Under the pieces are notes generated by a model, which worked only from the letters and a program-made list of their open reading frames with translations, was not told where the DNA came from and made no database searches. Below are positions 11,161 to 21,485 of a stretch of DNA of 41,402 bases, piece by piece; within the stretch, counting starts at the first letter, position 1, and each line of letters starts with the position of its first letter. Position numbers and translations under genes: made by a program. The stretch is from Seison nebaliae. Lineage: Eukaryota > Rotifera > Pararotatoria > Seisonacea > Seisonidae. The stretch lies in NCBI GenBank assembly GCA_023231475.1, contig JALJEE010001509.1, forward strand, positions 1 through 41,402, given 5' to 3'.

Positions 11161-14100
11161 ATGGATCGGAAACAATTAAATTGCTCCGATACAATACAAC
11201 ATCTTCATCCTCATCAAATTATTCCCACGTACAATAATCCCAAATCTTTCACCAATAATCAACAACAACAACAACAACAGAAGTATCGACATAAAGATTC
11301 GATGTTGTCGAGAAAGGTGGATGGTCGGCATTTCAATCGAAATCTCTCCAGTAGACGACCAATGAAGAAGGAAGACGATTCCAATCTCTCTCGATCGCTT
11401 AAGAAGAAACGACCTTTCAAATTGAACGAATTACATCCTGACGAGCAATTGGCATTGGAAGTTGGTAATTAAATTAATTTCTCTCACGAATTATCTTTTC
11501 GAAATGATTAATTCGATAAAATTTTAAATATTAATTCAAATTTAAATTTAATTCGATAAAGAATTTTAAAAATTTATGAGAAATTTTTAGTTTCATGATT
11601 ATCGTCATTTAGTGCACAATCTGTGCACAAGTTGTGCACAAGTTATTAGAGTCGATTTCCCTTCCATTCCCTTTTACTCCATTACTATTGCGCTACGTAA
11701 CTTCATATTTTTTGAGCGTAAACTTTATGAGAGAAATAAAAATGTCAAATTTGTGATGATGAAGCGACTACGTTTTCTTTCTGAGATGTGTCTCTTCTTT
11801 CCTCTCCATTAAGTAAGTGAGTAAAAGGGTTTGTTGAAATTGGTGCGAGGAGATTCTTAACAACATATTTCCGACTATCAATCCCTTCTCATGTAACTTC
11901 ACATCCATTAAACAATCTATTGGAACGAATAAACAAGAAGAATGTCCTTTACGTAATCAATCATAATTTCTTTTGTCGTTTGGTTGATGTACTTCAACTT
12001 CTCATCTTGTGCCCATGGAACGACATGGATATGGAAGATGGATATGAATTGCTGTGAAAGATATTCCTTCTCTTCTTCCTGTAAATGAGATTTATTCGAA
12101 TAATCGTTCTATCCCAATAATCGAATATTCTCCTTCTGATCTGATTATTCATTTGGACGAGAATTATCTTTTAATTCAATTGCAATAATTGATGATTACT
12201 CTCATTCTTTTCTCCTCTAAATGAGAGCGAGAGAGAGAGAGAGAGAGAGATTTAATCGAATTATTAATCAATTACATCTTAATTAATAAGGAGAATTTTT
12301 TTTTCAAATTTTTCTTCCTTTTACTCAACACTACATGAGAATATGAAAATTTTATCAAGTTATCCCGTTAGGTGAATAATTTGAAACGATTCTCCTTCAC
12401 AATTCTCCAAAAAAAATTTCTCCTTCTCTCACAATTGTGCACGTTTCGCCACCTTAAAACACTTTCCAAATCGATATCAAATTTCTATTGTGATTTTCCC
12501 TCATTTCTCCCCCAGTATTACGCCAAGACACATAACAGTGTATTCGCCAGTCAACGAAGTCGTCCAAAAGCTCGTCTTGCCATTCTGTTATCGTCGGTGA
12601 CGAAAGGCAATTCCGTCAAACGACTAATGATGTCGATGGAGAAGGAATGTGAAGAATTGAAGAATTGTACAAATGATGACGAAGATGACGAGGATGACGC
12701 GTCTCTTCATAAATTACCATCTACCACCATATCAACGACCGCGAGTACCATCGTCGATAAATCATCGACCATCGCACCATTCCATCGGAGACGAGTATAT
12801 CAAACATCGCCCACAGATCATCATTCGTCGGTGACGGAGAAACGATCGTTTATTTATCGGCCGAATCGATTCGGTTTATATTCGAAAAGTTTCCGAAATC
12901 CTCAACGTGTCCGACAAACAACTTCCCATTTCGAAATACCATCACCGCCGATATTGAACGAGAAACCGGTGAGACGTACCATCTCCGCCGTTCTCACATT
13001 AAAGAGGAATTCAGTTTCGAGAAAACGTCGAATGACTGAACATCACCATGATCGACGAGTGAAAATGCTCTCCAATTCAGCCGCATCGACACAATCGGCT
13101 CGATTGGCATCGTTCGATTCCACCGAATTATCAGCCTCATCCTTCGACATTTTTTCGCCAATGGCCCAATTGTACAATTCAGGAAAGTTGTGTGATATTA
13201 ATGATTTGACAATGAAGAATTATCATTCACTTAAAACGTATTCGACACGGACACCATCAACTCTGATAGTCACTTCGGCGTCAGGCATGCAATTTGGTGG
13301 GGACGACGAATCATTTCGAACGGTCAATGGGAAGTTAAGTGGGGACAGTAAAGACTCCACAAATTTCATAGCGGATTCATTTTGGGAGAATGACAATGAG
13401 AAATTTTTGAAAAATTTGAAAGATTGGGAGAATTCGGTTTCGTCGAATATTTTCAAATCCAATCGAAAAGAACATCAAGTTCAAATGATTCCATATCATT
13501 CCAATGAATCGTCGGATACGTCGATAAAGAATAAATTTGGAGAGAATAATTCCATCACTTCCACCATAGCTACCACCACCGTCACATCGGATGGTGAACG
13601 AATGGGAAAGAAGACGAAAAAGATTGTGAGTACAATTGCCAGTGTGTTAATGACGAGCCAAGTGACATCTTCAATCATTCAAACATCATCATCAATTCCA
13701 TCATCATTAGTACAAACATCGTTGAGAGTGGAGAAGGTGGATAATAAGGAAATGAACATTCTCCCATCTGCTTCCCATTCCCCAACAACTTTAGTTAATT
13801 TGAATGTTCATCAATTGATCTCATCAACACAAGTGTCATCATCATCATCATCATCGAATACATTGTCGAGGAATATTTTCAAAAATTCCACAAATCCACA
13901 AACGAAGCGCAATTATGAAAATTACACACAATCATTTCCGTCCAAAAACCATTCGAGGAAAACATTCACCATAACTTCATCCGCTCACACTTCTCATCAT
14001 CCCCGTCATCACCACTTCCACCAAATGACTACCATAACAACAACAACAACAACGACAACGACAACGATAAGCTCAAATGTCTTTAAGCCTATTCCGTTAC

Positions 14101-16964
14101 TTTCCAAACAAACGACCACCGGTTCATTTTCCGACAACAACGAATTGATGTATCAGAAGAAGAATCGATATCAAACCAATTCCCAAGACAACTATCCTCA
14201 ACATCGACTGCAACAACGACGTAGGACGTTACAGCGATTACAAATTTTGTCGAGACATCGACGTCGTTTAAGAAATCAATTATTTTGTATGTTCAATTCC
14301 ACCTCCAACGATAACGATTGTGTCGATTCCTTCTATGACGACGATAGTGTTCTCAACGACTCCTTCCTCTCTCTAACCGTTAATCGTGTGAACAATACGA
14401 TAATTACGAATGCGAAAAAAAAACGATCAATGACACATCGATATGCCAATTTGTTCAATCAATTCATCGGACGAAATGTCCAACAAAATACCCCACTTCC
14501 CTTCATAATGAACAACAATAACACGAATGGTCTCCGAATGAAAAGAAATGAAAAAACAATGGAAAAAAATCACGAAAATCTTTCTAACAATCATAAAAAT
14601 GGAGAGAAACATCGAAAATTTTCACCATATAATTTCCGTCATGCCCATAATAATGATGGTGATGATGATGATGATGATGATGATGATGTTGATGATGATG
14701 ATGATATTGACGATGATGAAATGACTCGAATGAGTTTACAAAAGACATCACGTCCAACACATCAGGAACATAAGAAAGAGTCGTTGTTTATGAAAAAGGA
14801 GATTTCTGTCGATTATATTCAACCGAAAACGAATATCGATCAAAATTCATCAAATATCCATCGACTACTCAATGGAAGTTATTCGACCAATAACGAGAAG
14901 AGAAGTAACGATTCGTTTAATCATCGTAATTCGATATTGCCTAATCAGAATGTTTATCGACATAAATCGAGGATGGAATGTCGTCTCTCTTATCTACCTG
15001 TCATGATCATTGTCCTTGTCACATTTCTCGGAATTACTTTTTATGTGTTGAAAGATTCGCGACAATATCTCGACGAGCATTATCGTCATCTTCGCAAATA
15101 CAAGAAAGCTCTTTCACTCAAATTACGCGAGAGTGAATGTCTTCATAACGAGTTGTCACGATTTCAATTGATCCGAACAACAACCGCCAAAATACCATCA
15201 GATAATTCAATTTCATCATCAATCTGCAAGTTCATTTTTTTCCCATCATCATCATAGATTTTAGAATTTTTTTCAGAATTGTTTTAGTTGATGATTTTCA
15301 ATCGGTAAAGAATATTCGTATGACCTCACAACGAACCGTCAAGATGATCGTTCATATCGATCAATTATTCGAATTTGATAAAAAACGAACGAAACTAAAA
15401 GTTCTCATTTCATTACGGGAAGCAACGTCTTATTCTAAAAGTTAACAAGTTTCATGACAAACATTTTGCACAGAACCAAATTGACCGATATTCGTCTACA
15501 ATTGTTGTTGTTCAATTACGAATTGTTGAAATTCCCTCAGAAGACAATTCAATATTTGGAGACGTTAAAGAAATGGTTTAAACGTTCGATCGAATTGAGA
15601 ATTATGAAACAGTCATATAGACCATATGGGAAAGTGTCATTATATTTCCTGACGATTTTCGATATTAAATCCTTTTATTTCGGTTCGATGACACCAGACG
15701 ATAAAGTTTTAATTTTAAAAATTTTTGAATTTTATCATTTTTTTTTTTCAAGTATCAAATCGCTTTACATGTGTCCAATTGTTATTGTTTGACGGAAGAT
15801 ATTTTAAAAATTTTCGATGATTTATGGTCGAAATCACAAACGGACGAGAAAGCGTTGGCTCTGAAAGAAGATCGTAATTTCACTCTACAAACCGTCGTGA
15901 CGTCGATGTTGACGAATCCGGTTTATAAACAATTGATGAGTTATGAAATGAGAAGACATTCGAATTTCCATTCAACAATCACTGACGAACTGATTGGAAA
16001 TCCGATGAATATTCTCCAACGGAAATTATTGGGAAATATGAGACGAATGTCTGGTCAAAACAACGACGACAACAACAACAACGAGAATAATAAAAAGAAA
16101 AAAACTAATCATTTGATTTATGGGAAACTGAATAAGAAGAATAGTGTCTCTTTAATGAAAACGATAAAATTCGTTACATTAGCAAATTATAGTCATCCTT
16201 TCCTCCAAATGTATAATCGGAATATTCAACAGAAAATTTTCATCGCAACCAATCCATATGATCGATATACTCTACGTACACGCGAATTGACATCGGTGAA
16301 AAATGTGATCGATTCAGCCAAATCATATTTGTATATCTTAATCAATTCTTATAGTATTTGGCGATATGATTATCACGACAATAACACGCCACATTCCTCC
16401 TATGATAATCCGTTCGAAAAAACCCTTTATTGGCCACTCATCCACGAACAGATAATTAAGGCTGCTGTAGAGCGGAAAGTTATCATCCGAATTATCTACA
16501 TTTCTTCAAAAAATTCCAGATCTGAAAACGACATTGTTCAATTATCATTATTGTTATATCTCACATCGGGAACTGATTTGAAAATTGTTTTTTTTTATTA
16601 ATTATGTTAATTATAAATTATAAAAAATTCAAATTATATTTCTCTTATAGAAAATTGATAAAGATTCTTGTGCGTATGTATCACATTGTTTCGTCAACAA
16701 TTATCTAGTGACGGAAGATTCGGCTATTTTCGGTTACACTTTTATTTCTATCAATTTATTCATATCTTCCTATTTCTAGGTATGCCATCATTCACACATG
16801 AAGCGATTGAAATGAATCCTCAAATTTCCATCATTCTCCGCAATGCCATGTCTAATGATGTGGAGGCAAATAGTCCTTCTAGTCTCATTTATTCACTCAA
16901 ATTACGACATATCAATTATTGGAATAAATTGACTACTCATATCCATTCGAATCTCACTCTATAA
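11161..16964 (+). CDS. Giant PLD3/PLD4-like type II membrane protein with degenerate active sites
   Basis: Exons by frame: 11161-11460 (ATG start, donor GTTGGT), then 12516-15229 (acceptor CCCCCAG; an alternative acceptor ends at 12371), 15277-15426, 15474-15705, 15753-16586, 16651-16732, 16780-16964; about 1,498 residues. The first 900-odd residues are Ser/Thr/Asn-rich and disordered, with Gln, Ser, Thr and a long Asp run (about 14659-14715). A single TM follows (LPVMIIVLVTFLGITFYVL, about 14998-15054), then a lumenal PLD3/4-like region: LVDDFQS, DIKSFYFGS, SNCYCLTEDILKIFDDLW, ELTSVKNVIDSAKSYLYILI, WPLIHEQIIKAAVERKVIIR, NNYLVTED. Against PLD3 the first HKD has Leu for His and Phe for Lys, the second Val for His and Asn for Lys; only the acidic residues remain. 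It is likely a non-enzymatic relative. The first exon join and the 15426/15474 join (donor GTCTTA) are the least certain. Confidence 0.75.
11612..11644. repeat. Three tandem copies of an 11-base unit
   Basis: GTGCACAATCT followed by two copies of GTGCACAAGTT, each containing the palindrome GTGCAC. It lies in the first intron of the PLD-like gene. It could be a clustered protein-binding site or simple slippage. Confidence 0.7.
12224..12250. repeat. (GA)n microsatellite
   Basis: An almost perfect GA run inside the first intron of the PLD-like gene, about 265 bases before the preferred exon 2 acceptor. Confidence 0.9.
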
Positions 16965-17650
16965 ACTCTTTTCTCTTATATCATCATCATCATCATCATC
17001 ATATTATAAAAATCATGAAATAAAATTCACAGAAATTTTTTTCGCTACCATCTCTTCAATATCTCTTCTCAATATCATCATTAAGTGTTCCAAACGATTT
17101 CCCGTCTATGCATAAAACTTAACGATTTTTTTCATTTATAAAATTCTAAAAAATTTCAAGAAATTTTAAGTTTTCAAACATTTTTTTTTTCATTCTAAAT
17201 TTTCAAAAGTTTTTCTTTTCATTAATTAATTTAATTTATATTTATTTATAATCAAATTTTAATTAGTTAAAATTCCCGTCGGGATAAATTAGGAAAAAAT
17301 GAAAAATGTTTTTTCGGATGTTTTAAACGGAAAAATAACGATTTGTAATTTTTCGAGAAAATTTTGATTGAATAATGCTCATCATATTGGTAATTTGGAA
17401 ATGTTCAACAGAATAATTTCGTATGGGAAATTGATATGAGGAAAAGAAAGTTATTTTAATGGGGGAAAGAAGGAGGTGTAAATTGTCTAGAATTCACTTT
17501 ACCAACAAACAACAAATCGTTCGACTGGTGAATAGAATGAAAATATTGTTAATTCAAGTTCATATCTCATCAATATAGATCGTCTTTAGAAGACGTCAGA
17601 AGATTGGATTATTATCGTCGATTATTTTGCTTTTTTTTAAAAAAAATTAA
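16965..17650. other. Convergent intergenic region with (ATC)n and a LINE scrap
   Basis: Lies between the stops of the PLD-like gene (+) and the SR gene (-). It holds an (ATC)n tract at about 16981-17001, an AATAAA signal near 17019 for the PLD-like transcript, and a very short LINE 3' end described separately. The rest is AT-rich with no gene. Confidence 0.6.
17262..17312 (-). mobile_element. Very short 5'-truncated LINE 3' end
   Basis: The minus strand reads TAATTTATCCCGACGGGAAT, the same 3' end seen at 25736-26215 and 28353-28483. Only some 50 bases survive, consistent with extreme 5' truncation during target-primed insertion. Confidence 0.7.
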
Positions 17651-18798
17651 TTAATGAGAATTGAGAAAAAAAAATGAATGAACTTTATGTCGATGTACTG
17701 GGGTTCTTCTACGACAATATCTGTATTCCGAAGACGACGATTCTTGTCGATGTCGACGATACAATTGTTGATTGTACCTGGCACCTCTTCTCTCATGATT
17801 AGGCGAGTATGACGGTGAATGTTCACGTGATCGATAATATGTTCGAACTCGACGTGGTGGCGTTACAGATCGACTTGACATTGATCGGCTCTCGACCGAA
17901 TAATTGCGAAGACGATCGTAAGTTCGACTTCGACTTCTTGAATATGAGCGGCTGTAACTCCGGGATGGACGTGGAGGATAATAACTGAAAAGATGAAGAA
18001 GAGGAATTATTCTCAGTACTGACACTCGACTATTATGGACGATGGATAAAACTAAAGATTTGTTGTCTCAAAACCGATCTCAAGAGAAATTAAAACAAAA
18101 TAATAATTGTCACTCTCTCTTCAAATAGTACACGAATGTCGTCACGATGGCTCTTGAAATATCTCATACTCAATCGATATCGTTCATGGAATCGTCGACG
18201 ATCGTCTCAGGCCGACTGATGATGAGACAAATTAATAAAATAAATTTTCTTTTTAAATTTCATACTTCTCCATCTTGTTTACACTCTTCCGGTGATAGTC
18301 TCCGGACAAAAAATAAAAGAAAAATATTAACTCAGAACGCAACGGTTTTCGACAATCGTAGGCGTAATGTCCCAATTTGCCACATCGGAAACATTTGTCA
18401 CTGGGATTGAACGGAGGATTTTTTCGTCGTGGCGCATTTCTTTTACTAACTGCCATTTCCACTACCGGTCGATATGGTCCCAATGGTCTATTCAACGGAA
18501 ATTTGAAAAATTATGAAAAAATTTCAAACTTCAAATTCAACTCCCGAACAGCAATTCGCGCATTCGTCACAGATTCGTATTGAACGAAAGCGAATGCTCG
18601 AGGATAACGAGCCACGAACAAATCATAAATTGGAGCGATCTGCTCGAAATGATCACGCAATTCACGTTTGGAGATCTTGTCTCCGATCTCTCCGATATAG
18701 ATGCGAGTTCCCGACGCCGATCTAGGAGAACGTGAATAACTACCGGATGACATGTCGCTAGACCGTGCACGAGTGTACCTTCGATGACTATATCCCAT
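17651..18798 (-). CDS. SR splicing factor with RRM, zinc knuckle and RS domain (SRSF7/9G8-like)
   Basis: Nuclear pre-mRNA splicing regulator. Three exons on the minus strand: 18798-18530, 18487-18332, 17984-17651; 252 residues. A short basic N-terminus precedes an RRM with RNP2 IYIGEI and RNP1-like RAFAFVQYE; then a CCHC zinc knuckle (CFRCGKLGHYAYDC), the feature that marks SRSF7; then an Arg/Ser domain (PSRSYSRSYSRSRSRTYDRL onwards). Introns are 42 bases (donor GTTTGA) and 346 bases (donor GTTAAT). The longer intron follows the zinc-knuckle exon. The start at 18798 (MGYSHRRYTRARSS) is chosen as first in-frame ATG; a second Met 14 residues on (MSSGSYSRSPRS) is also possible. It faces the unknown gene at 19183 across a shared upstream region of about 380 bases. 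Confidence 0.88.
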
Positions 18799-19182
18799 TG
18801 GTGAGAGGAGAAATGGTCGACAGTTCGAAATCGAAATTGATTTCACAAACGATTCTGTTTCGTATAAGAATTTGTTTGAAAAAAAAACTAAAATTGACAG
18901 CTATCCGACTTAACAGATTAATATTAATAATCAATTGTTCGTTTTGGTCTTTCGGATAATTGACCGATATTTCTCTTCATCTCATTGAACGAACTTTTTT
19001 CCCGAAAATTCAAATTTTTGGCTTTAGAAAATTTAATTTAAACTAAATAAATTATTTTTATTTTATTATTATAATTCAAACATTTATTAAACAATTCCAT
19101 TCGAAATCACGAAATCCTTTCCTCGCAATTTAATCTTCACTTTTTCCCGCTGATGAAGCGATTAAATTAATAAGAGATAACG
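18799..19182. promoter_or_regulatory. Shared upstream region of a divergent gene pair
   Basis: A 384-base AT-rich gap between the divergent starts of the SR gene and the 158-residue gene. It probably carries both promoters. No distinct motif is resolved. Confidence 0.4.
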
Positions 19183-19659
19183 ATGAAGGAAAAAGATTGT
19201 AAATACAACAAAAAAGAGAATGTGGGAAAGTTCCACGAGAGGAAGATACCGAATTTGTCTCATACGTTTGTTGCGATAAACGGTGAGAACCATCAACATC
19301 CAGGTCCATTCTACGCGTCGGAACAGATGAAAAAAATGGAGAATCAATTGAAAGAAATCGTCACTGCTTTCCATTCGATCGATCGGAATTTCGTTCCATC
19401 AGACGAAATGCAATTGGAAGAATGTGCAGATGACGAGAAGAAGAAATCGTTACAATTCTCATTGCACGGAATGAATTACATTCGAGCGCAACAAGAGAAA
19501 TTGACGAAAATGCATTTCGAACTCGAACCGTCAATGAGAAACAAGCAATTGGAATCAAAGGAGAACCGTCAGAAAGTCATCAAAAGTATGAATGAAATAA
19601 TGGGAACAATTAACCAACTGAATTCGGCAGTACGTAAACTCGACAGATCGAAAGATTAA
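19183..19659 (+). CDS. Small charged, probably helical protein, unknown
   Basis: Single exon, ATG to stop, 158 residues. The C-terminal two thirds are rich in Lys, Glu, Met and Gln with heptad-like spacing (SEQMKKMENQLKEIVTAF; LTKMHFELEPSMRNKQLESK; EIMGTINQLNSAVRKLDRSK), suggesting a coiled coil and perhaps a role as a small complex subunit. No signal peptide or TM. No family recognised. Codon use matches neighbouring genes. Its stop lies only 32 bases from the convergent prefoldin-like gene. Confidence 0.65.
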   Translation: MKEKDCKYNKKENVGKFHERKIPNLSHTFVAINGENHQHPGPFYASEQMKKMENQLKEIVTAFHSIDRNFVPSDEMQLEECADDEKKKSLQFSLHGMNYIRAQQEKLTKMHFELEPSMRNKQLESKENRQKVIKSMNEIMGTINQLNSAVRKLDRSKD

Positions 19660-19691
19660 CAATTTATTCTTTTCTAATAAAATAAGAAATA

Positions 19692-20084
19692 TCAAATTTT
19701 CGAATTTTTCTTCGATTGGACAACCAAATCCACTTGAGCCTCTTTTTCAAATAATTTCTTCCTAATATTTTCTATTAATTTATCGTAAATTTCCGCAAAT
19801 TTATCGCACGTCTCTCCCGCACTTTCCACCGTTTCATGATCGACAATCAAATCACATCCGATGTCAATCGGATATGTCTCAGATGTAAGTTTGACTTTTT
19901 GGTAGATTCCGCTACCCAAATAAACGGCCATGGCCGACTTATTTTTTCGAATATTCTCCAATTGGTTCTTCGTCATTTCATATTCCTTCTTTGTAAATTC
20001 ATATTCATTCAATCGACCTTGATACACATCGATTTGTTTATGTATATTCTCGATGAATAATTCTTTCTTGCAACTATTCAACAT
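19692..20084 (-). CDS. Prefoldin alpha-type subunit (UXT/PFDN5-like)
   Basis: Single exon, 130 residues from the ATG at 20084 (the frame continues to 20126 without an earlier ATG). Two coiled-coil arms (YEFTKKEYEMTKNQLENIRK; KFAEIYDKLIENIRKKLFE) flank a beta-hairpin region (MAVYLGSGIYQKVKL, then YPIDIGCDLIVDHE), the layout of alpha-class prefoldin subunits, which build jellyfish-shaped co-chaperones for actin and tubulin or R2TP-linked complexes. The VYLGSGIY and IDIGCDLIVDH strands resemble UXT more than PFDN5, but the choice is tentative. The gene is divergent from the GATE-16 gene. Confidence 0.65.
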   Translation of the reverse strand: MLNSCKKELFIENIHKQIDVYQGRLNEYEFTKKEYEMTKNQLENIRKNKSAMAVYLGSGIYQKVKLTSETYPIDIGCDLIVDHETVESAGETCDKFAEIYDKLIENIRKKLFEKEAQVDLVVQSKKNSKI

Positions 20085-20202
20085 TCTTTCCCAAGTTCGA
20101 AGGCCAAACTTTTGAGAGTTAACCAATCATCTCATTCAATTCTCATCGTTCTCCATTGAGAACGGTGGGAGATTATTGTGAATTTGTTTATTTGAAAACT
20201 TA

Positions 20203-20211
20203 TTTATAAAG
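20203..20211 (+). promoter_or_regulatory. Candidate TATA box for the GATE-16 gene
   Basis: TTTATAAAG lies about 70 bases upstream of the ATG at 20278 in the 193-base gap between two divergent genes. Position fits a core promoter; no transcript data. Confidence 0.4.
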
Positions 20212-20277
20212 GGACGATTATCGTACACAATCAACAGAATTAACATTTGCCTGTATTAGTTTGTTCCAACGAAAATT

Positions 20278-20734
20278 ATGAAGTTCAAGTTTAAGGAGGA
20301 ATGCTCGTTCGGTTAGTCGCCATTATGCTCGCCTCCGTTTCTAATTCCTCCGCAGAACAACGAAAAGTTGAAGCGTCAAAAATCCGAGGGAAATATCCGT
20401 CGAGAGTGCCGGTCGTCGTTGAGAAGGAACCGAAATCGCAAATTCCCGAAATCGACAAACGAAAATTCCTCGTTCCGAACGACATTTCCGTCGGCCAATT
20501 TATGTGGATCATCCGCAAACGAATCAAATTGTCGTCGGAACGTTCGATATTTCTGTTCGTTGGAAAGGTATTACCACAATCAGCGTTACAATCATTTTCC
20601 ATCAATTTATTATCATTTAATTTATTATTCACTCCAGAACGACAATGGGTCAAGTGTATGAACAATTCAAAGACGAAGATGGCTTCCTCTACATGGCCTA
20701 CAGTGGAGAGCACGCCTTCGGCGAAATAGAATAA
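20278..20734 (+). CDS. GABARAPL2: Atg8-family ubiquitin-like protein, GATE-16/GABARAPL2 type
   Basis: Conjugated to phosphatidylethanolamine on autophagosomes and Golgi membranes. Three exons: 20278-20311, 20356-20584, 20638-20734; 119 residues. It begins [20 protein letters not shown], continues [55 protein letters not shown], then [20 protein letters not shown] and [18 protein letters not shown] and KDEDGFLY match the GATE-16 subgroup rather than LC3. The conserved Gly is followed by EIE, so Atg4 would remove three residues before conjugation. Introns are 44 and 53 bases with donors GTTAGT and GTTACA; the 34-base first exon is one that ORF scanning misses. Confidence 0.93.
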
Positions 20735-20865
20735 ATTAAATGATTTTTAAATAATTTCTCTTAATTTCTAATTTTACTCTAATTCAATTTTAAAATTTTA
20801 TTAAAAAAATTTTCTCCAATTATTTCTCTCTTCACAATTCACTTCCATAAATCAATCAATTCACA

Positions 20866-21300
20866 TCAATTGACTCCTACACGTTGGTTTAGGGTCGACT
20901 TGGAAAAAAGTCTAAAGAAAACTAATAAAACTATAAGACAACTAATAAGAGATAGACCTTTGAAGTAATAAAATGAAGTGTCGTCGTTGACCATTTCGGA
21001 GATATGATCATATGTCAGAGTGTCTATTGTCTCGTCGAAGAAGACCAAACCAAATTCCTCTTGTTTCGCTAATGGTTGGAATGGATCATTCGATGCGACG
21101 ATTGATGCTTTTGCAGCGAAATCTTTAACGAAAATATCCTGAATCATGGAAATTTGAATGAGAGAGATAAATTGAATAAAAACCATTAAATATTTTAATA
21201 ACCAGATAGATTTCCTATCGAATCGTAATGGTCGAATGTTCTCGTTCCATGGGAAACGGGTGAGATGAATGATATTCTCACTCATCGTCGTATACTTCAT
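20866..21300 (-). CDS. Two-pass membrane protein, unknown
   Basis: Single exon, 144 residues, ATG at 21300. A basic N-terminus is followed by a hydrophobic helix (LLKYLMVFIQFISLIQISMI, about 34-53), a 60-residue loop rich in Asp/Glu/Phe, and a second helix near the C-terminus (LSLISCLIVLLVFFRLF). The layout around the first helix vaguely recalls the start of mucolipin-type TRP channels but there is no pore region, so I do not assign it. Divergent from the SCAF-like gene and convergent with GATE-16. Confidence 0.6.
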   Translation of the reverse strand: MKYTTMSENIIHLTRFPWNENIRPLRFDRKSIWLLKYLMVFIQFISLIQISMIQDIFVKDFAAKASIVASNDPFQPLAKQEEFGLVFFDETIDTLTYDHISEMVNDDTSFYYFKGLSLISCLIVLLVFFRLFSKSTLNQRVGVN

Positions 21301-21485
21301 TATTGATGGTGAATGGATAAGATTAGCCGAAAATTTGAAAAAATATTTAATTAATAAACTAGCTTGAAATTAATGAGAAGAAGAGAGTGAGAATTAATTT
21401 ACTGTTGGATTTCATGAGAAATAAACTGTGGGCGAATTGGAAGAAAAAGAAAACAATAAGACAATTCCTTTCTTATATACATAAA

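Noticed and set aside
18050-18330. Arg-rich cassette exon inside the second SR-gene intron
   Set aside because: Its only donors are GTA or GTG and no phase-correct join was found; skipping it gives an intact SRSF7-like frame.
20291-20713. Minus-strand open frame across the GATE-16 gene
   Set aside because: Antisense shadow of a clearly homologous three-exon gene.
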